This document shows positions 1 through 7,654 of a stretch of 40,550 bases of DNA, piece after piece (the first letter of the stretch is position 1; each line of letters begins with the position of its first letter). The notes below the pieces were generated by a model. The model saw only the letters and a list, made by a program, of their open reading frames with translations. It was not told the DNA's origin and searched no databases. The translations under genes were made by a program, and so were the position numbers. Source of the DNA: Candidatus Parabacteroides intestinigallinarum. GTDB lineage: Bacteria > Bacteroidota > Bacteroidia > Bacteroidales > Tannerellaceae. The DNA is taken from contig DXEN01000033.1 in assembly GCA_019114945.1 (NCBI GenBank), positions 1 through 40,550 on the forward strand, in the 5' to 3' direction.

Positions 1-341
1 GAGGTCGCTTCCAGAAAGGGATGTACGTAATCCGAAGGTGTCGCTTCGCTCCACCCTCGGTTACACAAAGTGGGACGGTTCCACCGTCCTATAAGGTCTC
101 CTGTCAATAATTATCAATCGTCAATTGTGAATTGTCAATTGATTAACACACCCCCTGCCCCCTCTCCAGAGGGGAATGGATGCACCCAGCAATCATAAAT
201 CATAAATTGTCAATTATGCACCTATCTGCCTCGGCCAACGCACGTATGTTAAAATGCCAACGCACCTACGTGACTTGGGCAACGCACGTATCTGCGATGG
301 AAAGTACCAGGAACTCGTAACTCATAACTCATAAATTACAA
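1..341 (-). repeat. Composite intergenic repeat module, left copy (inverted relative to the right end)
   Basis: This gene-free stretch is a mosaic of short repeats. Read on the minus strand it runs: direct repeats of GAGTTA/GAGTT type, CTTTCCATCGCAGATACG, a 22-bp tandem array, AATTGACAATT-type repeats, the mini-hairpin GGACGGTGGAACCGTCC, GTGTAACC, the element GGTGGAGCGAAGCGACACC, and GTACATCCCTTTCTGGAAGC. The same order, on the plus strand, reappears at about 39940-40357. A private insert at 153-177 holds the hairpin CCCCTCTCCAGAGGGG. No credible ORF or RNA gene is seen before the sulfatase. Confidence 0.8.
215..292 (-). repeat. 22-bp tandem array A (four units)
   Basis: On the plus strand the unit core CGCAC (TGCAC in the first unit) falls at 217, 239, 261 and 283, an exact 22-bp period. 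On the minus strand each unit reads roughly CACRTANGTGCGTTGGC followed by a 5-6 base linker. The core CACnTAnGTG is an imperfect palindrome. The linkers are unit-specific and match the linkers at the same unit position in the arrays at 16475 and 39998, so the whole block was copied as a unit. Confidence 0.85.
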
Positions 342-381
342 ATAAAAAATACTTGAAAGAGAATAATCCCCGAAAAATCAG

Positions 382-389
382 TAAATTTG
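382..389 (+). promoter_or_regulatory. Possible -7 element (TAAATTTG) for the sulfatase gene
   Basis: TAAATTTG matches the Bacteroidota TAnnTTTG element and lies about 58 bases before the first ATG. No TTTG is seen at the expected -33 spacing, so this is a weak call. Confidence 0.35.
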
Positions 390-446
390 GAAACGGCTTA
401 TACAAGCCCAAGGAATCCGGAATGACACGAATGAATAATAGATAAA

Positions 447-2000
447 ATGATGGTTAGTATGGGGAATAAAATGAATTTATCGACCTTGAGTTTTTGTATG
501 TGTGGCGTTTTCGCCGCGCAAAGCGTGGGCGCGGAAGATACCGACCACCCGAATATTATTTACATTATGTCCGACGACCACGCCTCGCAAGCGGTAAGCG
601 CGTATGGAGGCATCCTGTCGGATATTCTGCCCACGCCGAATATCGACCGCATCGCCCATGAAGGCGCGATACTCCAGAATTGCTTCGTGACCAACTCTAT
701 CAGCACGCCCAGCCGGGGAGCGATTCTTACGGGGCAATACAGCCAAAAGAATGGGGTGTATACGTTGCAAGACCCGTTGGATCCCGACCACCCGAACGTG
801 GCTAAGCGCTTGCGGCAAGCGGGGTATCAGACGGCTATCATCGGCAAGTGGCATTTGCATACGGAGCCGACGGGTTTTGATTATTATAATGTATTGCCGG
901 GACAAGGACGTTATATCAACCCTGAATTGATAGAGAAAGGGGAGTGGGGAGACGACCCGCGAAAGGACGCCCAGGGAGGAAAGGTGTACACCGGGCACTC
1001 GACCGACGTGATAGCGAGCGAGGCCATCAAATATATGGACAACAGGGATAAAAGCAAGCCTTTCTTCTTGATGTGCCATTTTAAGGCCCCACATCGTCCG
1101 TGGACGCCCGCCGACCGCTTTAAGGACTTGCTGAAAGACGTGACAATCCCGGAACCGGAGAATTTGCTGGATACGTACGAAGGGAAAGGAGACTACACGC
1201 GGTTGCTGCGGATGAGCATGGAGCATTTGAATCGTACGGATTTAAAAACGGAGATCCCGACGAACATGAGCCGCGACGAATTGCGCCATTGGGCATATCA
1301 ACTGTATATCAAGGATTACCTGCGTTGCATAGCGGGCATCGACGAGAATGTAGGGCGCATCCTGGATTATCTGGACGAGAAGGGATTGACCGAGAACACC
1401 GTGGTGATTTATACGGGCGACCAAGGCTTTTTCCTGGGCGAGCATGGCTGGTTCGACAAGCGGTTGATGTACGAGGAGTGTTTGCGTATGCCCTTCGTAA
1501 TCCGTTACCCGAAGGAGATTAAACCGGGCACGAGGAATGAGGATATCGTGGTGAATATCGATTTCGCGCCTTTGTTCCTGGATTACGCGGGCGAGCGCAA
1601 GCCGGAGACCATGCAAGGGGAAAGCTTCCGCGCGAACCTCCGGAACGAGACCCCGGCGGATTGGCGGACGGCGATGTATTACCGGTATTGGATGAACGCG
1701 GATAACGACCATAACGTAACGGCCAACTATGGCATCCGTACCGATCGTTATAAATTGATTTTCTACTATGGCGAGTCGTTGGGCATGACCGGGACGAAAG
1801 ATGAGTCGAGAACCCCGGAGTGGGAATTGTATGATTTGAAAGAAGATCCGATGGAAATGCGTAATCTGTACAAAGACCCCGCTTATCAGGATTTGATTAA
1901 AGAGTTGAAGACAAAACTCCTGGAGTTGAAGCGTCAATACGACGACGAGGATAGCAAATATCCGGTAATGGAGGAGATAGCGAGGAAATATTATTGGTAA
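447..2000 (+). CDS. Secreted sulfatase, family S1, serine-type (probably GlcNAc-6-O-sulfatase-like)
   Basis: The 517-residue product begins with a signal peptide (hydrophobic stretch then AQSVGAED), so it probably acts in the periplasm or at the surface. The metal site motif SDDH is at residues 42-45. The sulfatase signature is S86-T-P-S-R90 followed by GAILTG; S86 would be converted to formylglycine by an anaerobic sulfatase-maturating enzyme. A later metal/active-site segment is TGDQGFFLGEHGW. The NCFVTNSISTPSR context resembles S1_11-type enzymes that desulfate mucin or glycosaminoglycan GlcNAc-6-sulfate, but the substrate is inferred. Starts at 447, 450, 459 and 471 are all possible; the shorter ones give a more ordinary signal peptide. 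There is no SusC/SusD pair beside it, so it is an orphan sulfatase. Confidence 0.88.
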   Translation: MMVSMGNKMNLSTLSFCMCGVFAAQSVGAEDTDHPNIIYIMSDDHASQAVSAYGGILSDILPTPNIDRIAHEGAILQNCFVTNSISTPSRGAILTGQYSQKNGVYTLQDPLDPDHPNVAKRLRQAGYQTAIIGKWHLHTEPTGFDYYNVLPGQGRYINPELIEKGEWGDDPRKDAQGGKVYTGHSTDVIASEAIKYMDNRDKSKPFFLMCHFKAPHRPWTPADRFKDLLKDVTIPEPENLLDTYEGKGDYTRLLRMSMEHLNRTDLKTEIPTNMSRDELRHWAYQLYIKDYLRCIAGIDENVGRILDYLDEKGLTENTVVIYTGDQGFFLGEHGWFDKRLMYEECLRMPFVIRYPKEIKPGTRNEDIVVNIDFAPLFLDYAGERKPETMQGESFRANLRNETPADWRTAMYYRYWMNADNDHNVTANYGIRTDRYKLIFYYGESLGMTGTKDESRTPEWELYDLKEDPMEMRNLYKDPAYQDLIKELKTKLLELKRQYDDEDSKYPVMEEIARKYYW

Positions 2001-2015
2001 CCCATTTATTTTCCG

Positions 2016-2023
2016 TACATTTG
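2016..2023 (+). promoter_or_regulatory. Promoter -7 element TACATTTG
   Basis: This is a perfect TAnnTTTG with an ATTG at 1993-1996, 19 bases upstream, standing in for the -33 TTTG. It would start transcription near 2030, about 26 bases before the flavoprotein gene, so that gene and the next one need not depend on sulfatase transcription. Confidence 0.55.
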
Positions 2024-2055
2024 TCTGTATCTAAATCTTAAAGCGACAAATTGTT

Positions 2056-2535
2056 ATGAAAACATGGGTACATACAGACAAAGCGTTTATGGAGTCGGTG
2101 ATCCGCCAAAGCCCGATATGTTTCGTGGGCTTGGCGGACACGGACGGGACTCCGTACGTGCTGCCGATGAATTTCGGCTATCATGAGGGTGTGATTTATC
2201 TGCATTCCGCCCAGCAAGGACGGAGTATCTCTATTCTGGAGCGCAATCCGAAGGTGTGCGTGGCGTTCAGTATCGATAACACCTTGGTCTATCAACACCC
2301 GGATGTGGCTTGCAGCTATCGGATGCGCTCGAAAAGCGTGATCGCTTGGGGCAAAGTCGCCTTCGTGGACGACGCGGAAGGGAAAGTGGAAGCCCTGAAC
2401 CACATCATGCGCCAATACTCGGACAAGACATTCCGCTACAGCGATCCGGCCATCCGCAACGTGAAAATATGGAAAGTCGCGGTCGAGGAGATCACGTGCA
2501 AGGAGTTTGGCGCTCCCCATCAGAAACCTGTTTAA
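2056..2535 (+). CDS. Pyridoxamine 5'-phosphate oxidase-like FMN-binding protein (NimA-like)
   Basis: This 159-residue protein has the split-barrel flavin-binding fold of the PPOX family. It opens with a short helix, then the strand pattern ICFVGLADTDGTPYVLPMNF typical of small NimA/HugZ-like proteins, followed by IYLHSAQQGRSI and VCVAFSID. Family members bind FMN and reduce or bind small substrates; some reduce nitroimidazoles. Nothing in the sequence shows which activity this one has. It has its own TACATTTG promoter and is 21 bases upstream of the amidohydrolase gene, so the two may be cotranscribed. No signal peptide, so it is probably cytoplasmic. Confidence 0.8.
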   Translation: MKTWVHTDKAFMESVIRQSPICFVGLADTDGTPYVLPMNFGYHEGVIYLHSAQQGRSISILERNPKVCVAFSIDNTLVYQHPDVACSYRMRSKSVIAWGKVAFVDDAEGKVEALNHIMRQYSDKTFRYSDPAIRNVKIWKVAVEEITCKEFGAPHQKPV

Positions 2536-2556
2536 ATCCTAAAAATAAATCGTATC

Positions 2557-3780
2557 ATGAGAAACATCCTATGCGCGTTTATCGCGACGCTTTGCCTGCT
2601 CCCGTGGCGTGGAGAGGCGTGTACCTCCATTATTATATCCGGGAAAGCGACACCGGACGGCCGGCCGCTGATGTGGAAACATCGCGACACCGGCGCGGCG
2701 AACAACCATATCGTCTATTTCGACGAGGGCGGCTACCGCTTCTTAGGGCTGGTGAATAGTAGCAAGAAAGGTTCGAGGGCGGTTTGGAACGGGACGAACG
2801 AGACCGGTTTCTCCATCATGAACACCGCCTCGTATAACCTGAAAGATGACGACGTGAAAGGGATGGGACGGGAAGGCACCGTGATGCGCAAGGCGCTGAC
2901 GGTGTGCAAGACCGTGGACGACTTCGCCCATTTCCTGGACACGCTGCCCCGCCCGATGCGGGTAGAGGCCAACTTTGGCGTGATTGACGCTTACGGAGGC
3001 GCCGCTTATTTCGAGACGAATAATACCCGCTATTACAAGAAAGACGTGAACGATCCGAACGTAGCCCCGGACGGTTACCTGATTTATACGAACTTCTCAC
3101 GGGAAGGCCGCGAGGATGAGGGAAAAGGGTACATCCGTTACGAGACCGCCCGGAAGCTTTTCCAAGAGATGCGCGCCGACGGATTCACGCCTCACCATAT
3201 CTTGCAACGGATTTCCCGCTCGTTCTACCATAGCCTTTTGGGTATCGACTTGAAGGATGCGGCACAAAGCCCGAACAACCATACGGGATGGGTCGTGGAC
3301 CAGGACTTCATCCCGCGGGTAAACAGCACGGCCGCGATCGTGGTTCAAGGCGTGAAACCCGGCATGAATCCGGAGCTGACCACCATGTGGACTGTATTGG
3401 GCTATCCGCCTACCTCGGTCGCGATACCGCTGTGGGTGAAGATGGGAGCGAAGCAACCGGCTTGGGTATTGTACGACGAGAGCCGCGAGACCGCCCCGCT
3501 AAACGCTTACGCGGACCGGTTGGAGAAGAACGCACGACCCATCCAGCGAGGCAACGGGCAACAATACCTGTACTGGCAAGCGCTGTGGAACGATGAAGGA
3601 ACCGGCTATATGCAACGCCTCCAGCCCGTGGAAGACGAGATATTCGCCTTGTTCGACGCACATAAGGCGGAATGGGAGCGTACCGATGCGTTGGATACGG
3701 AGACAATCACCCAATTGTACGAGCGAATGGACACGATTCTCGACAAAGCGTTCCGGGAGTTGACTACCTCTTCTCTTTGA
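2557..3780 (+). CDS. Secreted Ntn-hydrolase, peptidase C45-like (autoproteolytic linear amide hydrolase/acyltransferase)
   Basis: The 407-residue product has a signal peptide (residues 1 to about 21) directly followed by C22 in GEACTSIIISGK. In N-terminal-nucleophile hydrolases, removal of the leader exposes Cys as the catalytic nucleophile. The segments KATPDGRPLMWKHRD and GFSIMNTASYNL resemble the C45 acyltransferase/C69-like group, which cut linear amide bonds. The substrate is unknown. The nucleophile coincides with the predicted signal-peptidase site, so export itself may activate the enzyme in the periplasm. Its last 17 bases overlap, tail to tail, the end of the MFS transporter gene on the other strand. 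Confidence 0.75.
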   Translation: MRNILCAFIATLCLLPWRGEACTSIIISGKATPDGRPLMWKHRDTGAANNHIVYFDEGGYRFLGLVNSSKKGSRAVWNGTNETGFSIMNTASYNLKDDDVKGMGREGTVMRKALTVCKTVDDFAHFLDTLPRPMRVEANFGVIDAYGGAAYFETNNTRYYKKDVNDPNVAPDGYLIYTNFSREGREDEGKGYIRYETARKLFQEMRADGFTPHHILQRISRSFYHSLLGIDLKDAAQSPNNHTGWVVDQDFIPRVNSTAAIVVQGVKPGMNPELTTMWTVLGYPPTSVAIPLWVKMGAKQPAWVLYDESRETAPLNAYADRLEKNARPIQRGNGQQYLYWQALWNDEGTGYMQRLQPVEDEIFALFDAHKAEWERTDALDTETITQLYERMDTILDKAFRELTTSSL

Positions 3781-5008
3781 AGGCTCCGCAGAAGGTGGTC
3801 ATCAGCCAGATACACAATCCCAGCAGACCTACGACCATGTAGGCGTATTTCATATTGAAGGCTTGCGAGATCGCTCCGATCAGTAGCGGGGCGATCAGCG
3901 AGCCGATAAAGCTGATGCTGGAAAGAATGGTCAACGCGATGCCTACGGGCGTCTTCGATTTCGCGCCTACCAAACTATAGATGGTCGGCACCATGCACGA
4001 GATGCCCAAGCCTACCATCATAAACCCGAGGGAGTTGACAACCACCTTCGCTGACATTGCCTCGAATACGTCCCCTAATAACGCGGAGACGAAGAAGCCT
4101 GCGAAAATGAGGAAGCCGGCCACTTGCAGTACTTTCTGCTTCCCAAGCAGGTTGTAGGCCGAGTTGGTGAGGAAGCGTCCCACCGTCATCATCACCATAA
4201 AGACCAAGAAGCCGATTTGCAGGGATTTAGGAGCTTGCAGCACCGACTCGAAGTAAAGTCCGCTCCAATCGAACATGGCGCTTTCCACCACCAAGGCGAA
4301 CAACCCGACCAAGCCCAATTGCAATAACAGCATCTCCGGCCGACGGATGAAGCTGAGCAAAGCGGGCGCCTCTTTCGGTTTCTCGGACGGCGCCTCATCG
4401 CTCGCCGCCTCCACGTCCGCCTGCAGGTATTTCCGGCTGACCAACACGATGCAGGCGATGAGCAAGGCGACTCCCGTGAAGTGCCAGAACGGCTCGATGC
4501 CCGAAACGATCATGATGAACCCGATGAGCGCGCCCACGCAGGCGGCCAGGCTCCATCCGCCGTGGAAGGAAGCCATGATGGTGCGTCCGTACAGCCGCTC
4601 GATGCCGATACCTTGCGTGTTCAGCGAGATGTCGCACAGGTTCCAGAAGACACCGAAGCAAAAGAGATAAACCCCTAACAGGTAGATATGATGCGCCGTA
4701 CCGATGGCGAAGAGCGAGAGAGCATATCCCAAGATGCTGGCTTGTACCATGACGCGGCTACCTAACTTCGATACCAGATAGCCCGCCAACGGAATCGCCA
4801 CGAACTTACCGACCGGTATCAGGAAAAGCACCAAGCCCCAATAGAACGCGTAGTTGACCTCGAAGATTTTCTTCACGTCCGGGATGCGGCTCGCCCAACT
4901 GGAAAAGCAGAGTCCTTGCGCCAAGAAGAATGAAAGCACCGCGTAACGGATCCGCTTTTTCGGGAAAGCCGCCGCTTGAGTGGTATGTATTTGGTTCTCG
5001 CTCATCAT
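3764..5008 (-). CDS. MFS transporter, YbjJ-like
   Basis: The 414-residue protein has about twelve hydrophobic segments and the MFS layout of two six-helix halves separated by a charged loop near residues 195-215 (EAASDEAPSEKPKE). The opening FFLAQGLCFSSWASRIPDVKK resembles the YbjJ/FucP-like branch of the superfamily. It would move a small solute across the inner membrane in exchange for or together with protons; the substrate is not readable. A start at 5005 is equally possible (MM). A TATCTTCG element at 5059-5066 on the minus strand can serve as its own promoter. The 3' end overlaps the C45-like gene by 17 bases. Confidence 0.82.
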   Translation of the reverse strand: MMSENQIHTTQAAAFPKKRIRYAVLSFFLAQGLCFSSWASRIPDVKKIFEVNYAFYWGLVLFLIPVGKFVAIPLAGYLVSKLGSRVMVQASILGYALSLFAIGTAHHIYLLGVYLFCFGVFWNLCDISLNTQGIGIERLYGRTIMASFHGGWSLAACVGALIGFIMIVSGIEPFWHFTGVALLIACIVLVSRKYLQADVEAASDEAPSEKPKEAPALLSFIRRPEMLLLQLGLVGLFALVVESAMFDWSGLYFESVLQAPKSLQIGFLVFMVMMTVGRFLTNSAYNLLGKQKVLQVAGFLIFAGFFVSALLGDVFEAMSAKVVVNSLGFMMVGLGISCMVPTIYSLVGAKSKTPVGIALTILSSISFIGSLIAPLLIGAISQAFNMKYAYMVVGLLGLCIWLMTTFCGAFKEKR

Positions 5009-5050
5009 GCAAACGTTTTATAAGATTATCGTGTGTGTATTCCTTTACTT

Positions 5051-5136
5051 GAATGCCGCGAAGATACGTTTTTATCCGCATTCCCTTGGGCACGTTTTGA
5101 AAGGTTTATGGGGTAAAACGTAACTTAGCGGCATTC
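5051..5136 (-). repeat. Long imperfect inverted repeat spanning the ybeY stop codon and the MFS leader
   Basis: GAATGCCGCGAAGATACGTT (5051-5070, continuing about three bases) pairs with the reverse complement of the segment ending at 5136 (GAATGCCGCTAAGTTACGTT) with two mismatches in the first 22 positions. The stem includes the last ybeY codons and its stop and encloses a loop of about 40 bases. It could act as a 3'-end structure for ybeY or as a leader structure for the MFS transporter. The MFS -7 element TATCTTCG lies inside the distal arm. Confidence 0.6.
5059..5066 (-). promoter_or_regulatory. Possible -7 element TATCTTCG for the MFS transporter
   Basis: The minus-strand octamer fits TAnnTTCG, a variant seen before several genes of this window, and lies about 50 bases before the MFS start. 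It overlaps one arm of the inverted repeat at 5051-5136. Confidence 0.4.
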
Positions 5137-5553
5137 CTCGGGAAGCATCGCCAGCGCACGGTTCTCGCAAGCCTCCATAATCTCGCGCTCGCCGGGGCCT
5201 TTGTCGTTGATGCCACAAAGGTGCAAGATGCCGTGGATGATGGTACGGTGAAGCTCCTCGTTATAATCCGTCTGGAACTTCTCCGCGTTCGTCCGCACGG
5301 TATCGAGGCTGATGAACAAGTCACCCGATATCTTATCGCCCGTCGTGTAGTCGAAGGTGATGATGTCCGTATAATAATCGTGCTGGAGATATTGCCGGTT
5401 CACTTCCAATATCTTCTCGTCCGAGCAAAAGATGTAGCTGATATCGCCCGTCCGCTTCCCATAAGTCGCCGCTACCTCTTTAATCCAACCGGTCACTTTC
5501 TCCTGGAAGATTGCCGGGAGCTCCGTTTCTTCCGCATAGTATGCTATCGCCAT
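5125..5553 (-). CDS. ybeY: Endoribonuclease / rRNA maturation factor YbeY
   Basis: The 142-residue protein matches the single-domain YbeY (UPF0054) metalloprotein. It is a zinc-dependent factor for 16S rRNA 3'-end maturation and late 70S ribosome quality control in the cytoplasm. The family motif HGxLHLxGxDH appears as HGILHLCGIND: H107 and H111 are present, and D117 sits where the third His ligand normally is. From memory this HGxLHLCGxxDK form is usual in Bacteroidota, so I read it as functional. A TACCTTCG element at 5577-5584 on the minus strand lies 24 bases upstream. The upstream membrane-protein gene is on the same strand and ends 39 bases away. Confidence 0.92.
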   Translation of the reverse strand: MAIAYYAEETELPAIFQEKVTGWIKEVAATYGKRTGDISYIFCSDEKILEVNRQYLQHDYYTDIITFDYTTGDKISGDLFISLDTVRTNAEKFQTDYNEELHRTIIHGILHLCGINDKGPGEREIMEACENRALAMLPEECR

Positions 5554-5576
5554 GATTGTCGTTGTTTATTCACTCG

Positions 5577-5584
5577 CGAAGGTA
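5577..5584 (-). promoter_or_regulatory. Possible -7 element TACCTTCG for ybeY
   Basis: The octamer fits TAnnTTCG and ends 24 bases before the ybeY ATG, in the 39-base gap after the SpmAB-like gene. ybeY could therefore be transcribed alone as well as by read-through. Confidence 0.4.
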
Positions 5585-5592
5585 ATCATTTT

Positions 5593-6822
5593 TCAGAAGA
5601 ACAAATACGCCATCGCGATCGCGGCGATCGCTCCCGCCAAGTCCGCCAATAAGGAACATTGGATGGTGTAGCGGGTATTGCGGATGCCGACACTTCCGTA
5701 GTAAAGCGCCACCACGTAGAAGGTCGTGTCGCACGAGCCTTGCACGATGGACGCGAGCCGTCCCACGAACGAATCCGCTCCGTACGTGTTCATCGCGTCG
5801 AGCATCATGCCACGCGCCCCGCTCCCGCTCAACGGTTTCATCAGGATAGTGGGCAACGCCTCCACGAATTTCGTGTCCAGCCCGACGGCCGCCACGCCCA
5901 TCCGCACGCCATCAATCAGGAAGTCCATCGCTCCCGACGCACGGAACACACCGATGCCTACCAATATCGCCACCAGATAAGGAATGATGGTAATAGCCGT
6001 CTGAAAGCCTTCTTTCGCTCCCTCGATAAAAGCGTCGTACACGTTAATCCGTTTTCGCATACCGCTCACGATAAACCCGCAGATGATGGTAAAGAGCAAC
6101 GTGTTGGCGAAAAGGGTGGAGTAGAGCGATATCTCTTCCTGCTCCATCGAGCGAAACAGCCACACCAACCCGCCGATAAACAACGCCGCCCCGCCGAAGA
6201 ACAAAAGCAAGTTCCGCTGGAAGATACGGATACGTTGCCGCACGCAGACCGCGAGAATCGCCACCAACGTAGAGGTGAACGTGGCCAACATGATAGGCAA
6301 GAACACGTCCGATGGATTCGCCGCCCCCATCTGCGCCCGGTACATCATGATGGTAATCGGTATCAAGGTCAGCCCCGAGGCGTTGATGCAGAGAAACATA
6401 ATCATCGCGTCGCTAGCGGATGTCTTATCCTTGTTCAGCTCCTGCAACTCCCGCATCGCCTTGAGGCCCATCGGCGTAGCGGCGTTGTCGAGCCCTAACA
6501 GATTGGCGGAGAAATTCATGAAGATGGAGCCCGTGGCGGGATGATCCTTCGGCAATGTCGGGAAGAGTTTGCTGAACACCGGCGCCGCCAGGCGGGCGAA
6601 AGCCTGTATCAAGCCACCCCGCTCGCCGATCTTCATAATACCTAACCAAAGCGACAGGATACCGGTCAGCCCTAACGAGATCTCGAAGCCGGTCTTGGCG
6701 GAGCTGAACGTAGCATTGATAATCTCGGTAAACACGGCGGTATCGCCTCCGATAACCAGCCGTCCCATCGCCACCACGAAGGCGATCAGGAAGAAAGCGA
6801 TCCAGATGTAGTTGAGTACCAT
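5593..6822 (-). CDS. SpmA/SpmB fusion, nucleoside-recognition (Gate) domain membrane protein
   Basis: The 409-residue polytopic membrane protein joins an SpmA-like half (about residues 1-205, with GLTGILSLWLGIMKIGERGG and NFSANLLGLDNAATPMG) to an SpmB-like half (about 220-409, with ITIIPYLVAILVGIGVFRASGAMDF and a SGSGARGMMLDAM segment). In Bacillus the separate proteins affect spore-core dehydration. In this non-sporulating lineage the fused protein is common and its role is unknown; transport of a small metabolite is a reasonable guess. ATG start at 6822. It is followed closely by ybeY, and the MNT gene ends 15 bases upstream. Confidence 0.85.
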   Translation of the reverse strand: MVLNYIWIAFFLIAFVVAMGRLVIGGDTAVFTEIINATFSSAKTGFEISLGLTGILSLWLGIMKIGERGGLIQAFARLAAPVFSKLFPTLPKDHPATGSIFMNFSANLLGLDNAATPMGLKAMRELQELNKDKTSASDAMIMFLCINASGLTLIPITIMMYRAQMGAANPSDVFLPIMLATFTSTLVAILAVCVRQRIRIFQRNLLLFFGGAALFIGGLVWLFRSMEQEEISLYSTLFANTLLFTIICGFIVSGMRKRINVYDAFIEGAKEGFQTAITIIPYLVAILVGIGVFRASGAMDFLIDGVRMGVAAVGLDTKFVEALPTILMKPLSGSGARGMMLDAMNTYGADSFVGRLASIVQGSCDTTFYVVALYYGSVGIRNTRYTIQCSLLADLAGAIAAIAMAYLFF

Positions 6823-6837
6823 AATTCGTGAGTGGAT

Positions 6838-7167
6838 TTAACGTTGATAAATAGGGATGCCGACTCGGTCGATATGCTCTTTCAACGCTTGGTTTTGAAT
6901 GGAATCATAAGATATGACATCTACGAAAAACGGTAAGAGCGACTCTTCGAACGCCTCCCGCAGCGTGGCGACATCGTTTTTCCCGATCGTAGTTCCTTTT
7001 ATCGCCAAGTCGATATCTGAGGCCGATTTATACGTGCCTTTCGCTCGGGAACCGAAAATTACGGCGGTACTTACCGGGGCGCATCGTTTCAATATTTGTT
7101 GGATAATCTCCATGTGCCGCGGGGAAAGTCCCAATATCCCTTCTTTTACATTTGCGCTTTCAACCAT
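6838..7167 (-). CDS. MNT-domain nucleotidyltransferase, antitoxin of HEPN/MNT pair 1
   Basis: The 109-residue protein carries the minimal nucleotidyltransferase signature GSx10DxD: GSRAKGTYKSASDID, within FGSRAKGTYKSASDIDLAI. In characterised pairs the MntA partner adds AMP to a tyrosine of the HEPN RNase and so inactivates it. The start at 7167 overlaps the end of the HEPN gene by 22 bases, which suggests translational coupling. Here the MNT gene is the second gene of the pair, the reverse of the order at 17397-18027. It is followed by the SpmAB-like gene after 15 bases. Confidence 0.85.
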   Translation of the reverse strand: MVESANVKEGILGLSPRHMEIIQQILKRCAPVSTAVIFGSRAKGTYKSASDIDLAIKGTTIGKNDVATLREAFEESLLPFFVDVISYDSIQNQALKEHIDRVGIPIYQR

Positions 7168-7553
7168 GCGTGTAAATATTTTAGCAAAAAGTAATATCGG
7201 GACTGGATATCTTTGATAATCTCCGTGGCTACGACCTCATCATACGTGTGCGACGATAGATTCCGGTCGTTGAGAGCTTTCATCCATGCATCCCCGTCTT
7301 GGATGTAACCACTTTGGAAGGCTTGCCGGAGCGTCGCCTTGGGCGACGGTGTCGTAAAGCCTTCCGCATCCAGATAATCCTTCAAGGTTTTCCATGCCAG
7401 CTCGAAGGTAAATTCGTAGATTTGCACGACCCCCGCTTGTAGCAAGAAGTTGTCCGGATCGTCCGACAGGATAGGCAATGCCTTCTCCAATCGGGAGAAC
7501 GCCTTGTCGAAATTCTGGAAACGTTGCTTCCAACGTATATCATGCTGTTCCAT
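7146..7553 (-). CDS. HEPN-domain protein (HI0074-like substrate-binding partner/toxin), pair 1
   Basis: This small helical protein matches the HI0074/nucleotidyltransferase substrate-binding family, with RWKQRFQNFDKAFSRLEK at the start. Near the C-terminus RNLSSHTY gives the RX4HXY motif of HEPN ribonucleases, whose Tyr is the AMPylation target in HepT. I chose the ATG at 7553 (135 residues) because homologues begin close to the RWxQRFxNF segment; an upstream ATG at 7571 in the same frame is possible. A TACTTTCG element at 7590-7597 supports transcription from just upstream. Whether it is toxic or a housekeeping partner of the nucleotidyltransferase cannot be read from sequence. Confidence 0.82.
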   Translation of the reverse strand: MEQHDIRWKQRFQNFDKAFSRLEKALPILSDDPDNFLLQAGVVQIYEFTFELAWKTLKDYLDAEGFTTPSPKATLRQAFQSGYIQDGDAWMKALNDRNLSSHTYDEVVATEIIKDIQSRYYFLLKYLHAWLKAQM

Positions 7554-7589
7554 CGTATTGCCGTTCATCATGTCTTGTAGATGTTTCCG

Positions 7590-7597
7590 CGAAAGTA
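7590..7597 (-). promoter_or_regulatory. -7 element TACTTTCG for HEPN/MNT pair 1
   Basis: Minus-strand TACTTTCG fits TAnnTTCG. With initiation near 7583 it leaves about 30 bases of leader before the ATG at 7553 and only about 12 before the one at 7571. Confidence 0.45.
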
Positions 7598-7620
7598 GGA
7601 ATTAATTGCCAATTGATTTG

Positions 7621-7628
7621 TATTTTTG
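7621..7628 (+). promoter_or_regulatory. -7 element TATTTTTG for the dehydrogenase gene
   Basis: This is a perfect TAnnTTTG, 26 bases before the ATG at 7655, in the 101-base divergent region shared with the HEPN/MNT promoter. No clear -33 TTTG is seen. Confidence 0.45.
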
Positions 7629-7654
7629 TCCACTGAATACAAAACGGATTCGCG

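Noticed and set aside
215-292. 22-bp arrays as CRISPR
   Set aside because: The unit is directly repeated with 5-6 base linkers that are the same in all three arrays; there are no unique spacers and no cas genes.
477-1937. Long minus-strand ORFs opposite the sulfatase gene
   Set aside because: They are antisense shadows of a gene with clear sulfatase motifs; high GC codon use opens frames on the other strand and the translations show no family pattern.
447-3780. Polysaccharide utilisation locus around the sulfatase
   Set aside because: No SusC/SusD-like genes, glycoside hydrolases or sensor genes are adjacent; the next genes are a flavoprotein and an amidohydrolase.
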